This document shows, in pieces, positions 42,858 through 52,698 of a DNA stretch of 64,000 nt (position 1 is the stretch's first letter; each line of letters starts with the position of its first letter). The translations under genes were made by a program, and so were the position numbers. The DNA is from Bacillus sp. SD088. Lineage in GTDB: Bacteria > Bacillota > Bacilli > Bacillales > Bacillaceae_C. The notes under the pieces were generated by a model. It saw nothing but the letters and a program-made list of their open reading frames with translations, did not search any database and was not told the DNA's origin. The stretch spans positions 1 through 64,000 of the forward strand of contig NZ_JADIJK010000017.1 in NCBI RefSeq assembly GCF_017355205.1, given 5' to 3'.

Positions 42858-43577
42858 ATGCATTCAAAAAAAATATTACTAGTCGATGATGAACCAGGTA
42901 TTATTCAAATGCTTGAAACACTACTGCGCAAAGAAGGCTATACCAATATTAGCAGTGCTTATTCAGGGAAAGAAGTAAGGGCAAAAATTGCACGGGCAAC
43001 ATATGACCTGATTGTACTGGATGTGATGCTTCCGGATACAGATGGTTTTCAGTTGTGTCAGGAAATTCGGCAAGAGACCAATGCTTCCATCTTATTTCTT
43101 ACAGCCCGTTCAGGTGACTTTGATATGCTGACAGGACTTGGAATCGGTGGAGATGATTATATTACTAAACCTTTCAATCCTTTGGAGGTTGTAGCACGTA
43201 TTCATGTACAATTTCGGAGGCAGGAGCAGTTTCGGCAACAAATGGAACAAACAGCGGACGTGTATGATTTTGGTTCGCTGACGATTAATAAAAAATCGGC
43301 CCAGCTACATGTTAACGGAAATGAAATAGCCTGTCCGGCAAAGGAGTTTGAACTATTGCTTTTTTTAGCAGAGCATCCTAATCAAGTGTTTACAGCTGGA
43401 CAGCTATATGAAAATGTCTGGGGCTACGATAGTCATGGAGATGAGAAGACGGTTTCCATTCATATTATGCGGTTGCGCAAAAAAATCGAAAAGGATGCAA
43501 AACAGCCTGCCTTAATTATTACATTAAGAGGCATTGGCTATAAGTTTGTATCGCCGGATGAAGGGGATTCGCTATGA
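42858..43577 (+). CDS. OmpR family response regulator (cassette 1)
   Basis: A 239-residue regulator: acidic pocket LLVDDEPGI, phospho-Asp in LIVLDVMLPDTDGFQL, DDYITKPFNPLEV, and winged helix with FELLLFLAEHPNQVFTAGQL and IITLRGIGYKFVS. Its gene overlaps the kinase by four bases (ATGA). Expected to activate the preceding ABC genes on exposure to the antibiotic. Confidence 0.92.
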   Translation: MHSKKILLVDDEPGIIQMLETLLRKEGYTNISSAYSGKEVRAKIARATYDLIVLDVMLPDTDGFQLCQEIRQETNASILFLTARSGDFDMLTGLGIGGDDYITKPFNPLEVVARIHVQFRRQEQFRQQMEQTADVYDFGSLTINKKSAQLHVNGNEIACPAKEFELLLFLAEHPNQVFTAGQLYENVWGYDSHGDEKTVSIHIMRLRKKIEKDAKQPALIITLRGIGYKFVSPDEGDSL

Positions 43578-44641
43578 AACGGCGGCTAAATGGAAAGTTG
43601 ATTGTCCGTTTTACAATGAGTTTTATCTTGCATCAGTTTTTGTTGATGCTCGTATTAGCGATTCCTGGTGCAGTATATATTTATCTCTTACAGGAGCCAG
43701 ATAATCAAGTGATGATTATGGTGCTATCCTGGATCGCAGTAGTATTTTATTTTTTATATTGTTTGTTTTATGGCTATTATTTTGCACGACCGATGTACGG
43801 TGTTTTAAGGAGAATAGAAACTCTCTCTATTGGAGATTATATCGCGCCGAAGCAGAAAAAGAGATTTCCTTCCAGTCGAATTTACCGTGAAGTAAATGCA
43901 AATTTGGAATCCCTTTCTGTTATCCTTCAAGAGAATGAGAAGAAACGAAAGGAATTTGACAAGCTGAGACAGGAATGGGCGGCTGGAGTGACACATGACT
44001 TGAAAACTCCATTATCCTATATATCCGGCTATACAGATATGCTTTTATCAGAAAAACATACATGGAGCGAGAAAGAAAGAAGAGAGTTTTTACAGCTAAT
44101 CAAAGAAAAATCAAGGCATATGGAAGAACTGATTTCTGACCTTGGAATCGCCTTTCGAATGCAGCAATCACTGGATATCCAGAAAACTTTTCAAGAGATA
44201 GAATTGGTGGAATTGCTTCGCAGGGTGATAGCTGAAACAGCTAATAGGCCTGCTGATAAGGAAATTTCGTTTGAATTCATAGTCAATGATGAACCTGTCT
44301 ATATAAAAGGGGATATACAACTGTTCCAAAGAGCGTTTACGAATTTGCTAGTAAATGCAGTTGAACATAATTCAGCAGGTACGAATGTTAAAGTCACGAT
44401 TCAAAAAAGAGCACAGGCAGAAGTTGTGATAGAAGATAATGGTAAAGGCATGGACAAATATACAGTTACCCATTTATTTGACCGTTATTATCGGGGGACT
44501 TCAACAGAAAAGCCGTCAGAGGGAACCGGCCTTGGAATGGCGATTGTTCAGCAGATTATCGCTGCATATGGAGGAGAGATTTCCGTAAAAAGTGTGCTGG
44601 GACAAGGGACGGTTATTGTAGTTCATTTGCCCCTTGATTAA
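43574..44641 (+). CDS. histidine kinase with short sensor loop (cassette 1)
   Basis: A 355-residue kinase. Two closely spaced membrane spans (FILHQFLLMLVLAIPGAVYI and MIMVLSWIAVVFYFLYCLFY) leave almost no external domain, the mark of intramembrane-sensing kinases of antibiotic detection systems. H-box AAGVTHDLKTPLSYISGYTD, N-box TNLLVNAVEHNS, G-boxes EDNGKGM and EGTGLGMAIV. The stimulus is likely transport flux or a membrane-bound peptide. Confidence 0.92.
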   Translation: MKRRLNGKLIVRFTMSFILHQFLLMLVLAIPGAVYIYLLQEPDNQVMIMVLSWIAVVFYFLYCLFYGYYFARPMYGVLRRIETLSIGDYIAPKQKKRFPSSRIYREVNANLESLSVILQENEKKRKEFDKLRQEWAAGVTHDLKTPLSYISGYTDMLLSEKHTWSEKERREFLQLIKEKSRHMEELISDLGIAFRMQQSLDIQKTFQEIELVELLRRVIAETANRPADKEISFEFIVNDEPVYIKGDIQLFQRAFTNLLVNAVEHNSAGTNVKVTIQKRAQAEVVIEDNGKGMDKYTVTHLFDRYYRGTSTEKPSEGTGLGMAIVQQIIAAYGGEISVKSVLGQGTVIVVHLPLD

Positions 44642-44672
44642 ATATTATGTTAGATCATATAAAGGGAAAACA

Positions 44673-44710
44673 TTCCCTGTTACGTTAATGTACCAATCAT
44701 TAACAGGGAA
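44673..44710 (+). terminator. hairpin after cassette 1
   Basis: A 10-bp perfect stem TTCCCTGTTA / TAACAGGGAA around a TTAATG..CATTAA loop. The downstream T run is weak, so termination efficiency is uncertain. Confidence 0.45.
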
Positions 44711-44786
44711 GTAATTTCCCCACCTCAAGGCTTTAGTGAACAGAGAGAAGTATGGAGACGAATAGCAAAATGTATGGCTTATTTAC

Positions 44787-44817
44787 CCTCGTTCTGAAAT
44801 TATAACGGGGATTTTTT
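44787..44817 (+). terminator. rho-independent terminator
   Basis: CCTCGTT pairs with AACGGGG (one G-U pair) and is followed by ATTTTTTG. Confidence 0.65.
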
Positions 44818-45016
44818 GTGTTTACCCCGTACTCTAAGACCCCACTTCAAGACTTTAGAGAATGTAGAGCGAAGGGGATTAAACTGCCCTAATTTAGGTT
44901 CTAGCGCTTAAATTTTGCGTACACCCTTTGGGCTCCTTTATCTCAGGTCAACAGGATGTCGCGAATTTAGCCTTTGATCTTCTGAATCAGTGGAGGATGA
45001 GGGAAAGCCTCTTTTA

Positions 45017-45092
45017 CTTTATCAAAATGTAATCTTTTGTTATCGATTGTTTATAAATTCAAATGTGGCAGTTTATTTATCATCGCTATACT
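45017..45092 (+). promoter_or_regulatory. conserved 76-bp upstream block (lantibiotic-type cassette 2)
   Basis: From CTTTATCAAAATGTAATC to GCTATACT this block aligns without gaps to 55553-55628, upstream of a different ABC operon, with about eight mismatches. The core AATTCAAATGTGGCAGTTTA is fully kept. TATACT at the end is a likely -10. It reads as a shared regulator-binding promoter. No gene is evident in the rest of 44642-45142; a GAGGTCAACAGGATG-like repeat fragment lies near 44945. Confidence 0.6.
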
Positions 45093-45142
45093 GGGGGAAT
45101 ACAATCGACATTTAAATTTACCTATAGAAAGGAAACTGCCTG

Positions 45143-45877
45143 ATGGGTGCAACGACATTATTAGAAACACATAAACTGACAAAATCATTTCATGGTAAAA
45201 CCATTATCGACAATCTAGATCTTAACATTAAAAAAGGGGATGTATACGGCTTTCTTGGGCGCAATGGTCAGGGGAAAACAACGACGATTCGGATGTTAAC
45301 TGGCTTGATTTTTCCCGATTCTGGGGATGTTGTGATGAATGGGCTGAATCTTAGAACTGATTTTAAACAAGTGATTTCTCAAATTGGCGCAATAGTAGAG
45401 AATCCAACTTTTTATGACTATCTTTCTGGATATGAAAATTTGGCTTTGATGGTTAATCTAATTCCCGGTATGGATAAAGAAAAAATAGCAGAGGTATTAG
45501 AAATGGTTGGATTGACGAAAAGAGCGAAGGACAAGGTCTCTACTTATTCATTGGGGATGAAGCAACGTCTGGGGATTGCGAATGCGCTTTTAAATGACCC
45601 GCGATTAATCATTCTTGACGAACCAACGAACGGACTGGACCCACAAGGCATGATCGAAATAAAAGAAATGATCCTTCAGCTTTCCTCTGAAAAAAATATT
45701 ACCTTTTTTATTTCAAGTCATTTATTGCACGAGATTGGGCAAATATGTAATCGTGTCGGGATTCTTAATGAGGGAAGGCTCCTTGCTGAAGGAAACGTCA
45801 GTGAATTGGTTGATCGGGGAGATGTTCATTCCTTGGAAGAATTATACTTTAACCTAACCAGCGGGGGCGGGAAGTGA
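45143..45877 (+). CDS. LanF-like ABC transporter ATPase (cassette 2)
   Basis: A 244-residue lantibiotic-protection ATPase. Walker A FLGRNGQGKTTTIRM (Gln in place of the usual Ala), signature YSLGMKQRLGIANAL, Walker B LIILDEPTNGLDPQGM and SSHLLHEIG. First gene of a five-gene run with two permeases, regulator and kinase, the LanFEG-RK arrangement. It extracts lantibiotic from the membrane, giving resistance; no lantibiotic biosynthesis gene is present here, so it serves defence rather than self-immunity. Confidence 0.9.
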   Translation: MGATTLLETHKLTKSFHGKTIIDNLDLNIKKGDVYGFLGRNGQGKTTTIRMLTGLIFPDSGDVVMNGLNLRTDFKQVISQIGAIVENPTFYDYLSGYENLALMVNLIPGMDKEKIAEVLEMVGLTKRAKDKVSTYSLGMKQRLGIANALLNDPRLIILDEPTNGLDPQGMIEIKEMILQLSSEKNITFFISSHLLHEIGQICNRVGILNEGRLLAEGNVSELVDRGDVHSLEELYFNLTSGGGK

Positions 45878-46650
45878 TGAGACTTTTAAAAAATGAGCTG
45901 TACAAACTTTTTAAAATGAAAAAATTATATGTTTTTATGATCGTTATGCTGGGGATCACTTTGTTAAATTTATATGATTACCAGCCTGGTAGTTCGAAAA
46001 TGACAGTTTGGGATTTTCAGTATGGACAATCCGTTCCGCTGACGATGATCCAGATTTTTGCTCAATTTATGATTATTTTTATCCCGATTGTTGTGGCGGA
46101 TAGTATTAGTAATGAGTATCGGAGTGGAACTTTAAAGCTATCTTTACTGCGACCAATTACTCGTTCAAAACTACTGCTGGCAAAAATAATGACTTTGTGC
46201 GTATTTATCGCTACTTCAACAGTTATCTTTTTAATTCTATCTTATACATTAGGAATTTATTTTATTGGCTGGGGAGAGGCAACAGAGTACATGGGACATA
46301 CTTACACGCCAATTAAGGGAATTGGCGTAACTATCGCAGTCTATGCTTTATTTATTTTACCAACCATGGCATATGGAATTATTGCGAGCTTTATAGCTGT
46401 TTTAGCCAAAAATATGAGTACAGCGATTATTATATCATTGGTTCTGATTACGATTGGATTAAACCTAAATGATATAACAGCCATTGCTCCTTATTCTTTA
46501 GCATATCATCTAATGTACCTTCCCGAAAACTTTATGCAGACAGAGGATTGGCTCGGAATGCTAGCAAATATTAGTGTTGTTCTCATTTACGCTGCTGTGT
46601 TTGCGGGGCTATCCCTCTGGACATTTAAAAAGAAAGAAATTGTTTATTAA
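45877..46650 (+). CDS. LanE-like ABC permease (cassette 2)
   Basis: A 257-residue six-span permease starting MRLLKNELYKLFKMKKLYVF at an ATG that overlaps the ATPase stop. It has the family motif ADSISNEYRSGTLKLSLLRP and a GWGEATEYMGH external loop. Together with the following permease it forms the LanEG channel. Confidence 0.88.
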   Translation: MRLLKNELYKLFKMKKLYVFMIVMLGITLLNLYDYQPGSSKMTVWDFQYGQSVPLTMIQIFAQFMIIFIPIVVADSISNEYRSGTLKLSLLRPITRSKLLLAKIMTLCVFIATSTVIFLILSYTLGIYFIGWGEATEYMGHTYTPIKGIGVTIAVYALFILPTMAYGIIASFIAVLAKNMSTAIIISLVLITIGLNLNDITAIAPYSLAYHLMYLPENFMQTEDWLGMLANISVVLIYAAVFAGLSLWTFKKKEIVY

Positions 46651-46673
46651 GTGATTCGCATGGAGATGATCGA

Positions 46674-47429
46674 ATGATTGGTTTAATCAAAAATGAACTA
46701 TACAAATTCCTTAAGCAAAAAAAGCTTTATCTATTTATGGGGGTTATAGTTGTTGTTCAACTAGTAAACGTATTGCAGTCTAGACAAGCATCCCATTTAT
46801 TAAATGGGCAGTCTTTTCCTGTGGAAGCACTAGCCGAAAGCTCCCTTTATATCACAATATTTCTGGCTGTATTTATTGCGGAAACCATTGCAGAAGAATA
46901 TAAACGGGGCATGTTTAAAGTGGTATTATTACGACCGATTAATCGTAGCCAATTTATTTGTGCAAAGTCGATGGGGGTATTGGTTTGCATCTGTTTTATG
47001 GTTTGTTTTACCATACTCACCGCCTATGGTATAGGATTCATTTTTTTTGGCTGGGGAGAGCATATGCTTGTTCAAGGAGAACCGCTATTTTTAGGTGGAA
47101 ACGCGGTTATGTTTACTTTAACTACGGCATTTGCTTATATCTTGCCTGTCTTTGGTTTTGCTATGTTGATCTTTTTTATTGCAGTATTATCACTGAATGT
47201 TGGGATCACCATTGGTACTGCTCTAGCCTTATTTATGTTTGCACCCTTATTGAAGGGAAGTATTCAAGCGTATTCAATTGTGCATATTATGAATACTTTT
47301 CCTGCCTTATTTATTAACCAAACAGCTTGGCAAGAAATCCTTTTTAATATGGGGGTTATCTTAGCCTATATCATCCTCTGTTATATTGGCAGTTTTCTTT
47401 TTATTAAAAGGAAGGATGTGTTGGTATAA
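46674..47429 (+). CDS. LanG-like ABC permease (cassette 2)
   Basis: A 251-residue six-span permease, MIGLIKNELYKFLKQKKLYL at the start, motif AETIAEEYKRGMFKVVLLRP, and FFGWGEHMLVQGEPLF loop. It is paralogous to the LanE-like gene before it, with matching order of motifs. It ends SFLFIKRKDVLV, 27 bases before the regulator start. Confidence 0.88.
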   Translation: MIGLIKNELYKFLKQKKLYLFMGVIVVVQLVNVLQSRQASHLLNGQSFPVEALAESSLYITIFLAVFIAETIAEEYKRGMFKVVLLRPINRSQFICAKSMGVLVCICFMVCFTILTAYGIGFIFFGWGEHMLVQGEPLFLGGNAVMFTLTTAFAYILPVFGFAMLIFFIAVLSLNVGITIGTALALFMFAPLLKGSIQAYSIVHIMNTFPALFINQTAWQEILFNMGVILAYIILCYIGSFLFIKRKDVLV

Positions 47430-47456
47430 TTATGAATATGAAAGGAGGGGATGTCC

Positions 47457-48182
47457 ATGCGAAATATGAAAATTCTGGTTGTTGATGATGAACTGGAAAT
47501 TGCCGAATTGATTAAAGATTATTTGGAAGAAGAACAATATGAGGTGAAGATTAGCACAGATGGTGAGGAATGTCTGACACGCTTTCGAGAATATCAGCCA
47601 GATCTTATTGTCTTGGATATTATGTTACCGGGTTTAGATGGCATGGAAGTATGCCGGACGATACGAGCAGAATCCTCTATCCCCATTATTATGCTGAGTG
47701 CTAAAAAATCAGAGGTTGATAAAGTTTTAGGATTGGGTTTAGGAGCGGATGATTATGTTGTGAAACCATTTAGTCCAAGAGAAGTGGTGGCAAGAGTAAA
47801 AGCACAATTAAGGAGACATCATCAATTCTCCGCATCTCCTAAAAGTGAAAGTGAAAAAGAGGTACCTAGCAATGAGGTCTTATCATTTGAACAGCTAGAA
47901 ATTAACTTGAATGCTTATACAGTAAAAATAAATTCGCAACAGGTGGAATTCACAACCAAGGAATTTGAGGTGCTGCGATTTTTAGCCACGAAGGTTAATC
48001 AAGTCTTAACCCGTCAACAAATTTATGACCATGTTTGGGGAGTAAATGAATATGGCGATCTCAACACAGTAACCATACATATTAAAAAAATTCGTCAAAA
48101 GATAGAAGAAGATATCACCTCGCATAAATGGATAAAAACTGTCTGGGGAGTAGGCTATAAATTTGTAGGAGACAGAAGATGA
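47457..48182 (+). CDS. OmpR family response regulator (cassette 2)
   Basis: About 241 residues; receiver with VVDDELEIAE, LIVLDIMLPGLDGMEV, DDYVVKPFSPREV, then a linker and winged helix with TTKEFEVLRFLATKVNQVLT and VWGVGYKFVGDRR. I start it at the ATG eight bases after AAAGGAGG; another ATG two codons upstream is too close. It overlaps the kinase start by four bases. Likely activator of cassette 2 through the 76-bp upstream block. Confidence 0.92.
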   Translation: MRNMKILVVDDELEIAELIKDYLEEEQYEVKISTDGEECLTRFREYQPDLIVLDIMLPGLDGMEVCRTIRAESSIPIIMLSAKKSEVDKVLGLGLGADDYVVKPFSPREVVARVKAQLRRHHQFSASPKSESEKEVPSNEVLSFEQLEINLNAYTVKINSQQVEFTTKEFEVLRFLATKVNQVLTRQQIYDHVWGVNEYGDLNTVTIHIKKIRQKIEEDITSHKWIKTVWGVGYKFVGDRR

Positions 48183-49231
48183 GATTAGGGGTAAAAGGAA
48201 AACTAATCTTGTCTTTTTCATCTATGTTCCTGTTTCCGATAGTGGTTGCGCTACTTTCCGGAGTTTATTCGAATAATAGTATCAGCTTTAGAAGCCTTCT
48301 TCCACTTCTTCTTGCATTGCTTATCCCTTTTGTCATCGGTGCATGGATTACTGGATGGGTGATTTCACGAAATATTTTGGCTCCACTTGGTGAATTAGGG
48401 CATGCAACCAAAAAGATTCGCGAGGGGAATTTTGATTTTGTAATTTCCTATCAGGAAAATGATGAGATGGGTGATTTATCTCATGCATTTAATGAAATGA
48501 AAGAGGAGTTAAAGGAATTAAGGGAAAAACAAGCTGCGCATGAAACAGCACGTAAAGAATTAATCGCCAGTATTTCACATGATTTGCGTACACCGATGTC
48601 ATCGATTAAAGGCTACGTAGAAGGATTACAGGATGGCATCATTCATGATGAAGAACGATTTCAGCGCTATATTTCGGTGATTAAAAATAAAACAGAAAAT
48701 CTGGATCACCTAATCGAAGCCCTTTTCCAATACTCGCAATTAGATATGAACAATACAGAAGAAGTCTTTTCCGTTTGGAATGCTGCAGAATTATTGGAAA
48801 CAATTATCCACCCAATGAAGATGGAATTTACAGATACACCAATTCAACTGGAAGTTATCAAGCCATTTCCAAAGGTTGACCTGTCTGTCAATGCAAAAGA
48901 AATTGCCCAAGTTTTTGATAATTTAGTAAGCAACGCCAAAAGATATGTTGAGACTAAGGGAGTGATAACGATTGAGGGAAGTGCTGATGATCATGCTCTT
49001 AGAGTTTCAGTAACAGACAATGGAGCAGGTATAGCACAAAAAGATTTACCATTTGTATTTGATCAATTTTATCGTACAGAGAAATCTCGCTCCCGTCATT
49101 TTGGCGGTGCCGGACTGGGATTAGCGATCTGTAAGAAAATTATTGATAAACATGGTGGTGAGATTTGGGCAGAGAGCGAACTAAATGTTGGTACATCCTT
49201 TTATTTTACGATTCCTATTTTAAGGAAATAG
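48179..49231 (+). CDS. sensor histidine kinase (cassette 2)
   Basis: A 350-residue kinase with two spans (LSFSSMFLFPIVVALLSGVY and LLPLLLALLIPFVIGAWITG) separated by a very short loop, HAMP segment with GNFDFVISYQENDEMGDLSH, H-box LIASISHDLRTPMSSIKGYV, N-box FDNLVSNAKRYVE, G-boxes TDNGAGI and FGGAGLGLAICKKI. LanK/NisK relatives usually have a longer external domain; the short loop suggests sensing inside the membrane. Confidence 0.92.
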   Translation: MRLGVKGKLILSFSSMFLFPIVVALLSGVYSNNSISFRSLLPLLLALLIPFVIGAWITGWVISRNILAPLGELGHATKKIREGNFDFVISYQENDEMGDLSHAFNEMKEELKELREKQAAHETARKELIASISHDLRTPMSSIKGYVEGLQDGIIHDEERFQRYISVIKNKTENLDHLIEALFQYSQLDMNNTEEVFSVWNAAELLETIIHPMKMEFTDTPIQLEVIKPFPKVDLSVNAKEIAQVFDNLVSNAKRYVETKGVITIEGSADDHALRVSVTDNGAGIAQKDLPFVFDQFYRTEKSRSRHFGGAGLGLAICKKIIDKHGGEIWAESELNVGTSFYFTIPILRK

Positions 49232-49269
49232 CCATATCTGAACTGATTGATGAGGAGGATAAAAGGTAG

Positions 49270-49485
49270 GTTCACCTACAATACTGCAAGAAGATTGCTC
49301 CTTATTTCTCTAAGCTTATTTTGAAAGACCAACCGAATCCAAAAGTTATTAAAGACTCATGCCAGCCAATTTTTGTACCTACCTTTAATGACAAGATGGC
49401 AGTTATTAGTAAGCTAAAATTTATCATCAAAGAGAAGCTGCAAAAGTGGACATGGCATCACCTCCTTTCTATTTCTAGGAAGTAA
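49270..49485 (+). pseudogene. possible gene remnant
   Basis: An open frame with no good start reads YCKKIAPYFSKLILKDQPNP, KVIKDSCQPIFVPTFNDKMA and VISKLKFIIKEKLQKWTWHH, ending at 49485. It has protein-like composition, but I do not recognise it. It lies in the 510-base gap between cassettes 2 and 3 together with a fragment of repeat family B (49539-49566). Confidence 0.25.
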
Positions 49486-49601
49486 CTATTTGCTGCTCTT
49501 AAACTTTATTGCTATGTGCCAATCCCTCATGTTTCAGCGGATGTTCAAAAAGTCCGGTAAAAAAACGGTACTGCGAAAATTATATCGACGTCGGGAACTG
49601 T

Positions 49602-49646
49602 TCCCCCTAATCTTGGACATGCTATCCAACATTAGGGGGCTTTTTT
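49602..49646 (+). terminator. rho-independent terminator before cassette 3
   Basis: CCCCCTAAT pairs with ATTAGGGGG, with an additional GGA..TCC inner pair, followed by CTTTTTTG. Confidence 0.85.
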
Positions 49647-49741
49647 GCCTCCAGATTCTTTATCAAAACTTTATCATAACCATATTCTCAGCTTATTTTG
49701 CTTTGCTATAATTTAGCTTATCAAAATAAGGAGATGAGCAA

Positions 49742-50491
49742 ATGACGCAAGTAAATAATGAAAAGTCTATTTTAGAAATTAAAAATTTAAACAAAAAAAT
49801 TGCTGGTCAAACCGTGATCGATAATATTCACTTTTCGATTCAAAAGGGGGATATCTACGGTTTCCTCGGTCCAAACGGAGCAGGAAAAACAACAACATTA
49901 CGAATGGTTACCCGTTTGATTTTCCCTAATTCTGGCGACATATTAATCGATGGACATTCCATAAATAATGATTCCGTTTCAGCTCTTTCCAGAGTAGGCA
50001 GTATTATCGAAAATCCCGCTTTTTATCTTCATCTTACTGCCAAACAGAATTTAAACCTGAGTGCTAAATTAGCTGCCGTCAACGTGCCAAAAACAAGAAT
50101 CAATGAAGTTTTATCCATTGTTGACCTGAAAGAAGTGAAGGATAACAAGGTAAAGACATTTTCTTTGGGGATGAAGCAGCGTCTGGGTATTGCTAATGCT
50201 TTATTATGCTACCCCAGCTTGATTATATTGGATGAGCCAACGAATGGTGTTGATCCAATGGGGCTTCGGGAAATGAAAACATTAATTAAGCGATTGGCAG
50301 AAAAAGAAAAGATTACATTTCTTATTTCCAGCCATATGTTACGGGAAATGGAAGATTTATGTCATAAAGCAGCCTTTATTCAGAGTGGCAAGATTGTCGA
50401 AGAAGGAGATATTTCCGAATTATTAAATGTATATCAAGTCACCAATTTAGAGGATTTATTCTTTGCGTGTATAAAGGAGAAGTTAGCGTAA
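49742..50491 (+). CDS. LanF-like ABC transporter ATPase (cassette 3)
   Basis: A 249-residue ATPase: Walker A FLGPNGAGKTTTLRM, signature FSLGMKQRLGIANAL, Walker B LIILDEPTNGVDPMGL, SSHMLREME. It starts after AAGGAGATG and is the first gene of a second complete FEG-RK run. The sequence is clearly paralogous to cassette 2 but diverged throughout, so the duplication is old or the cassettes were acquired separately. Confidence 0.9.
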   Translation: MTQVNNEKSILEIKNLNKKIAGQTVIDNIHFSIQKGDIYGFLGPNGAGKTTTLRMVTRLIFPNSGDILIDGHSINNDSVSALSRVGSIIENPAFYLHLTAKQNLNLSAKLAAVNVPKTRINEVLSIVDLKEVKDNKVKTFSLGMKQRLGIANALLCYPSLIILDEPTNGVDPMGLREMKTLIKRLAEKEKITFLISSHMLREMEDLCHKAAFIQSGKIVEEGDISELLNVYQVTNLEDLFFACIKEKLA

Positions 50492-51270
50492 TGAAGAACA
50501 TATGGACACTGACTTTATTCGAGTTCAAACGTACACTGACTTCCAAAATGCTGCTTGTCTATACACTTATTTATGCTGCGATGTATGTTTTAACAGGTGT
50601 TATTTTTAAAGCTTACGGTGCGGGAAAAACAGTAGTTGCTGGTTATGGTCAATCATTTCCTGTAGAAATGCTTCAAGCTGGTATTACATTTACAGCCGTA
50701 TTTGTTGCCATTTATGTTGGAGAAATATTAATACAGGAACGAAATAACGGGACAATCAAATTTGTTTTATTACGTTCTGTTACCAGATTTCAATATTATA
50801 TTTCGAGAATTTTATCCATCCTTTTATTTTCGCTTCTTTTAACATCGATCATGCTTTTAATTGGTTATGTCGTTGGCATCTCTTTCTTCGGATGGGGAGA
50901 TACGTTTGTTTTTTATTCTGTAACTACGAGTGGATGGCAAGGTGTAGGAGTGACTCTTTTAGCTGGATTAGCCTTTGCTTTTGCTTATTTTATTTTTGGT
51001 TTGATTGCTTTATTGATTTCACAGTTTATTCAGCGAATTGCTACCTTAGCAATGTTGATGGGGTTATCTACGCTCGTCGGACAATATATCGTTATTTATG
51101 ATCAAGTAAAACAATATGTGATTTATGAACACTTATTATTTTTCCACATTAACCTGTTTGAAAAGTCTATTTCCTATAGTATCACCAGCCTGGGTGTACT
51201 CGTTGGTTATCTTATCGTGCTCGGAACAGCAGGCTATTTTCTGTTTAAAAAACAGGATTTATATGTATAA
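50491..51270 (+). CDS. LanE-like ABC permease (cassette 3)
   Basis: A 259-residue six-span permease starting MKNIWTLTLFEFKRTLTSKM at an ATG overlapping the ATPase stop (TAATG). Family motif YVGEILIQERNNGTIKFVLL and FFGWGDTFVFY loop. It ends GYFLFKKQDLYV. Confidence 0.88.
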   Translation: MKNIWTLTLFEFKRTLTSKMLLVYTLIYAAMYVLTGVIFKAYGAGKTVVAGYGQSFPVEMLQAGITFTAVFVAIYVGEILIQERNNGTIKFVLLRSVTRFQYYISRILSILLFSLLLTSIMLLIGYVVGISFFGWGDTFVFYSVTTSGWQGVGVTLLAGLAFAFAYFIFGLIALLISQFIQRIATLAMLMGLSTLVGQYIVIYDQVKQYVIYEHLLFFHINLFEKSISYSITSLGVLVGYLIVLGTAGYFLFKKQDLYV

Positions 51271-51282
51271 AGGAGGGTGTAT

Positions 51283-51996
51283 ATGATTCAACAAGTAAAA
51301 CATGATATATTTTATGTATTTTATAATCCGAAATATCGGTTACTTCTATTACTTACCATTTTATTAACAGCAGGTTTAACCATTTACACAGCGGTAAATG
51401 CTAACGTAGGAGAAGATATTCTCATTCAGGTGTTTGGAAGCTTCCGGCAAATGTATTGGATACTCTGTGCTTATTTAATCGCCGATTTGCTTTCTACGGA
51501 TTATCATTCCCAAACATTTAAAAATATTATTCCTAAATCTTCCAATCGCAACTATTACTATTTATCAAAAATAATTGTTGCGACATTAGTAGGAATATTT
51601 ATCTTATTGATACACGTTGTAACGAGCTGGCTTACAATTGGTTCTCTTGTAGCAGGAATCGAATTAAATTATTTTAACATCTCCTATTTTTTATTTGGAG
51701 CTATTCTTTCTCTTCTTTTCTATTCGTCCATGTTGGCTTTTGTCATAGCTATTTCTGAAAAAGAAACAGTTACAATTGGCGTGGCATTGGGACTTATACT
51801 CTTGCAGGCACTGATGGAAGGTCTTGATCCTGTGATTTCTGCCCATTTTCCGTCCATGTATGTCGTTTCTTTATATGATCTGGTTTCATCTAATTTGTTA
51901 ACTGGAATCATTTCGATTGGCAGTTATCTCATTTTCACCTTTATATTATTTGTTGGTACAATAAAGATATTTAATAAACAAGACCTTTTTATTTAG
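51283..51996 (+). CDS. LanG-like ABC permease (cassette 3)
   Basis: About 237 residues, six spans, beginning MIQQVKHDIFYVFYNPKYRL after AGGAGG (the GTG two codons upstream lies too close). Motif LIADLLSTDYHSQTFKNIIP, which replaces the EYxxGTxK form of the other permeases. It ends KIFNKQDLFI nine bases before the regulator. Confidence 0.85.
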   Translation: MIQQVKHDIFYVFYNPKYRLLLLLTILLTAGLTIYTAVNANVGEDILIQVFGSFRQMYWILCAYLIADLLSTDYHSQTFKNIIPKSSNRNYYYLSKIIVATLVGIFILLIHVVTSWLTIGSLVAGIELNYFNISYFLFGAILSLLFYSSMLAFVIAISEKETVTIGVALGLILLQALMEGLDPVISAHFPSMYVVSLYDLVSSNLLTGIISIGSYLIFTFILFVGTIKIFNKQDLFI

Positions 51997-52005
51997 GAGG
52001 TACCA

Positions 52006-52698
52006 ATGAATCAGAAAAAAGTACTTGTCATTGAAGATGATGCAGATTTAGCAAGAATGATAGGGAATTATTTATCACGAGAAAAATATGATGCATCGAT
52101 ATGTGGTCAAGGTAATCATGCGCTCAACGTAATAAACCAGTATCAACCAGATATGATTCTATTAGATATAATGCTACCAGGGCTGGATGGACTGGAAATA
52201 TTAAAACAAATACGTACCATCTCCATTGTCCCAATCATTATTATCAGTGCAAAAGAAACAGAGGTAGATCGAATTATTGGATTAAAATTAGGTGCAGATG
52301 ATTATGTAACGAAACCGTTCTCGGTGAAAGAGTTAATCGTCCGGGTGGAATCATTATTTAGAAGAATCGATTATCTAAATAAACCCGCCAAACAATCACT
52401 GTTATATTTCGATGATATCGAAATAGATTTATCTTCAAGAATTGTTACAAAAAACGAGAAAATCGTTCATCTGACTTTAAAAGAATTTGATGTATTAGCT
52501 TTTCTTGTCAAAAATGCGTATCAAGTGCTGAGTAAAGAAAAGATTTATCAGCATGTTTGGGGAATAAACGAATTTGGAGATATCAATACGGTTGTGATCC
52601 ACATTCAAAAACTGAGAGAAAAATTAGCTTTAACACCATTCATTACAACAATCAGAGGAGTAGGTTATCGATTTGACGGTGAAGTAAATGAAAAATAG
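52006..52698 (+). CDS. OmpR family response regulator (cassette 3)
   Basis: A 230-residue regulator: VIEDDADLAR, MILLDIMLPGLDGLEI, DDYVTKPFSVKEL, and winged helix LTLKEFDVLAFLVKNAYQVL ending TIRGVGYRFDGE. RBS GGAGGTACC. Its 3' end overlaps the kinase by 11 bases. Confidence 0.92.
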   Translation: MNQKKVLVIEDDADLARMIGNYLSREKYDASICGQGNHALNVINQYQPDMILLDIMLPGLDGLEILKQIRTISIVPIIIISAKETEVDRIIGLKLGADDYVTKPFSVKELIVRVESLFRRIDYLNKPAKQSLLYFDDIEIDLSSRIVTKNEKIVHLTLKEFDVLAFLVKNAYQVLSKEKIYQHVWGINEFGDINTVVIHIQKLREKLALTPFITTIRGVGYRFDGEVNEK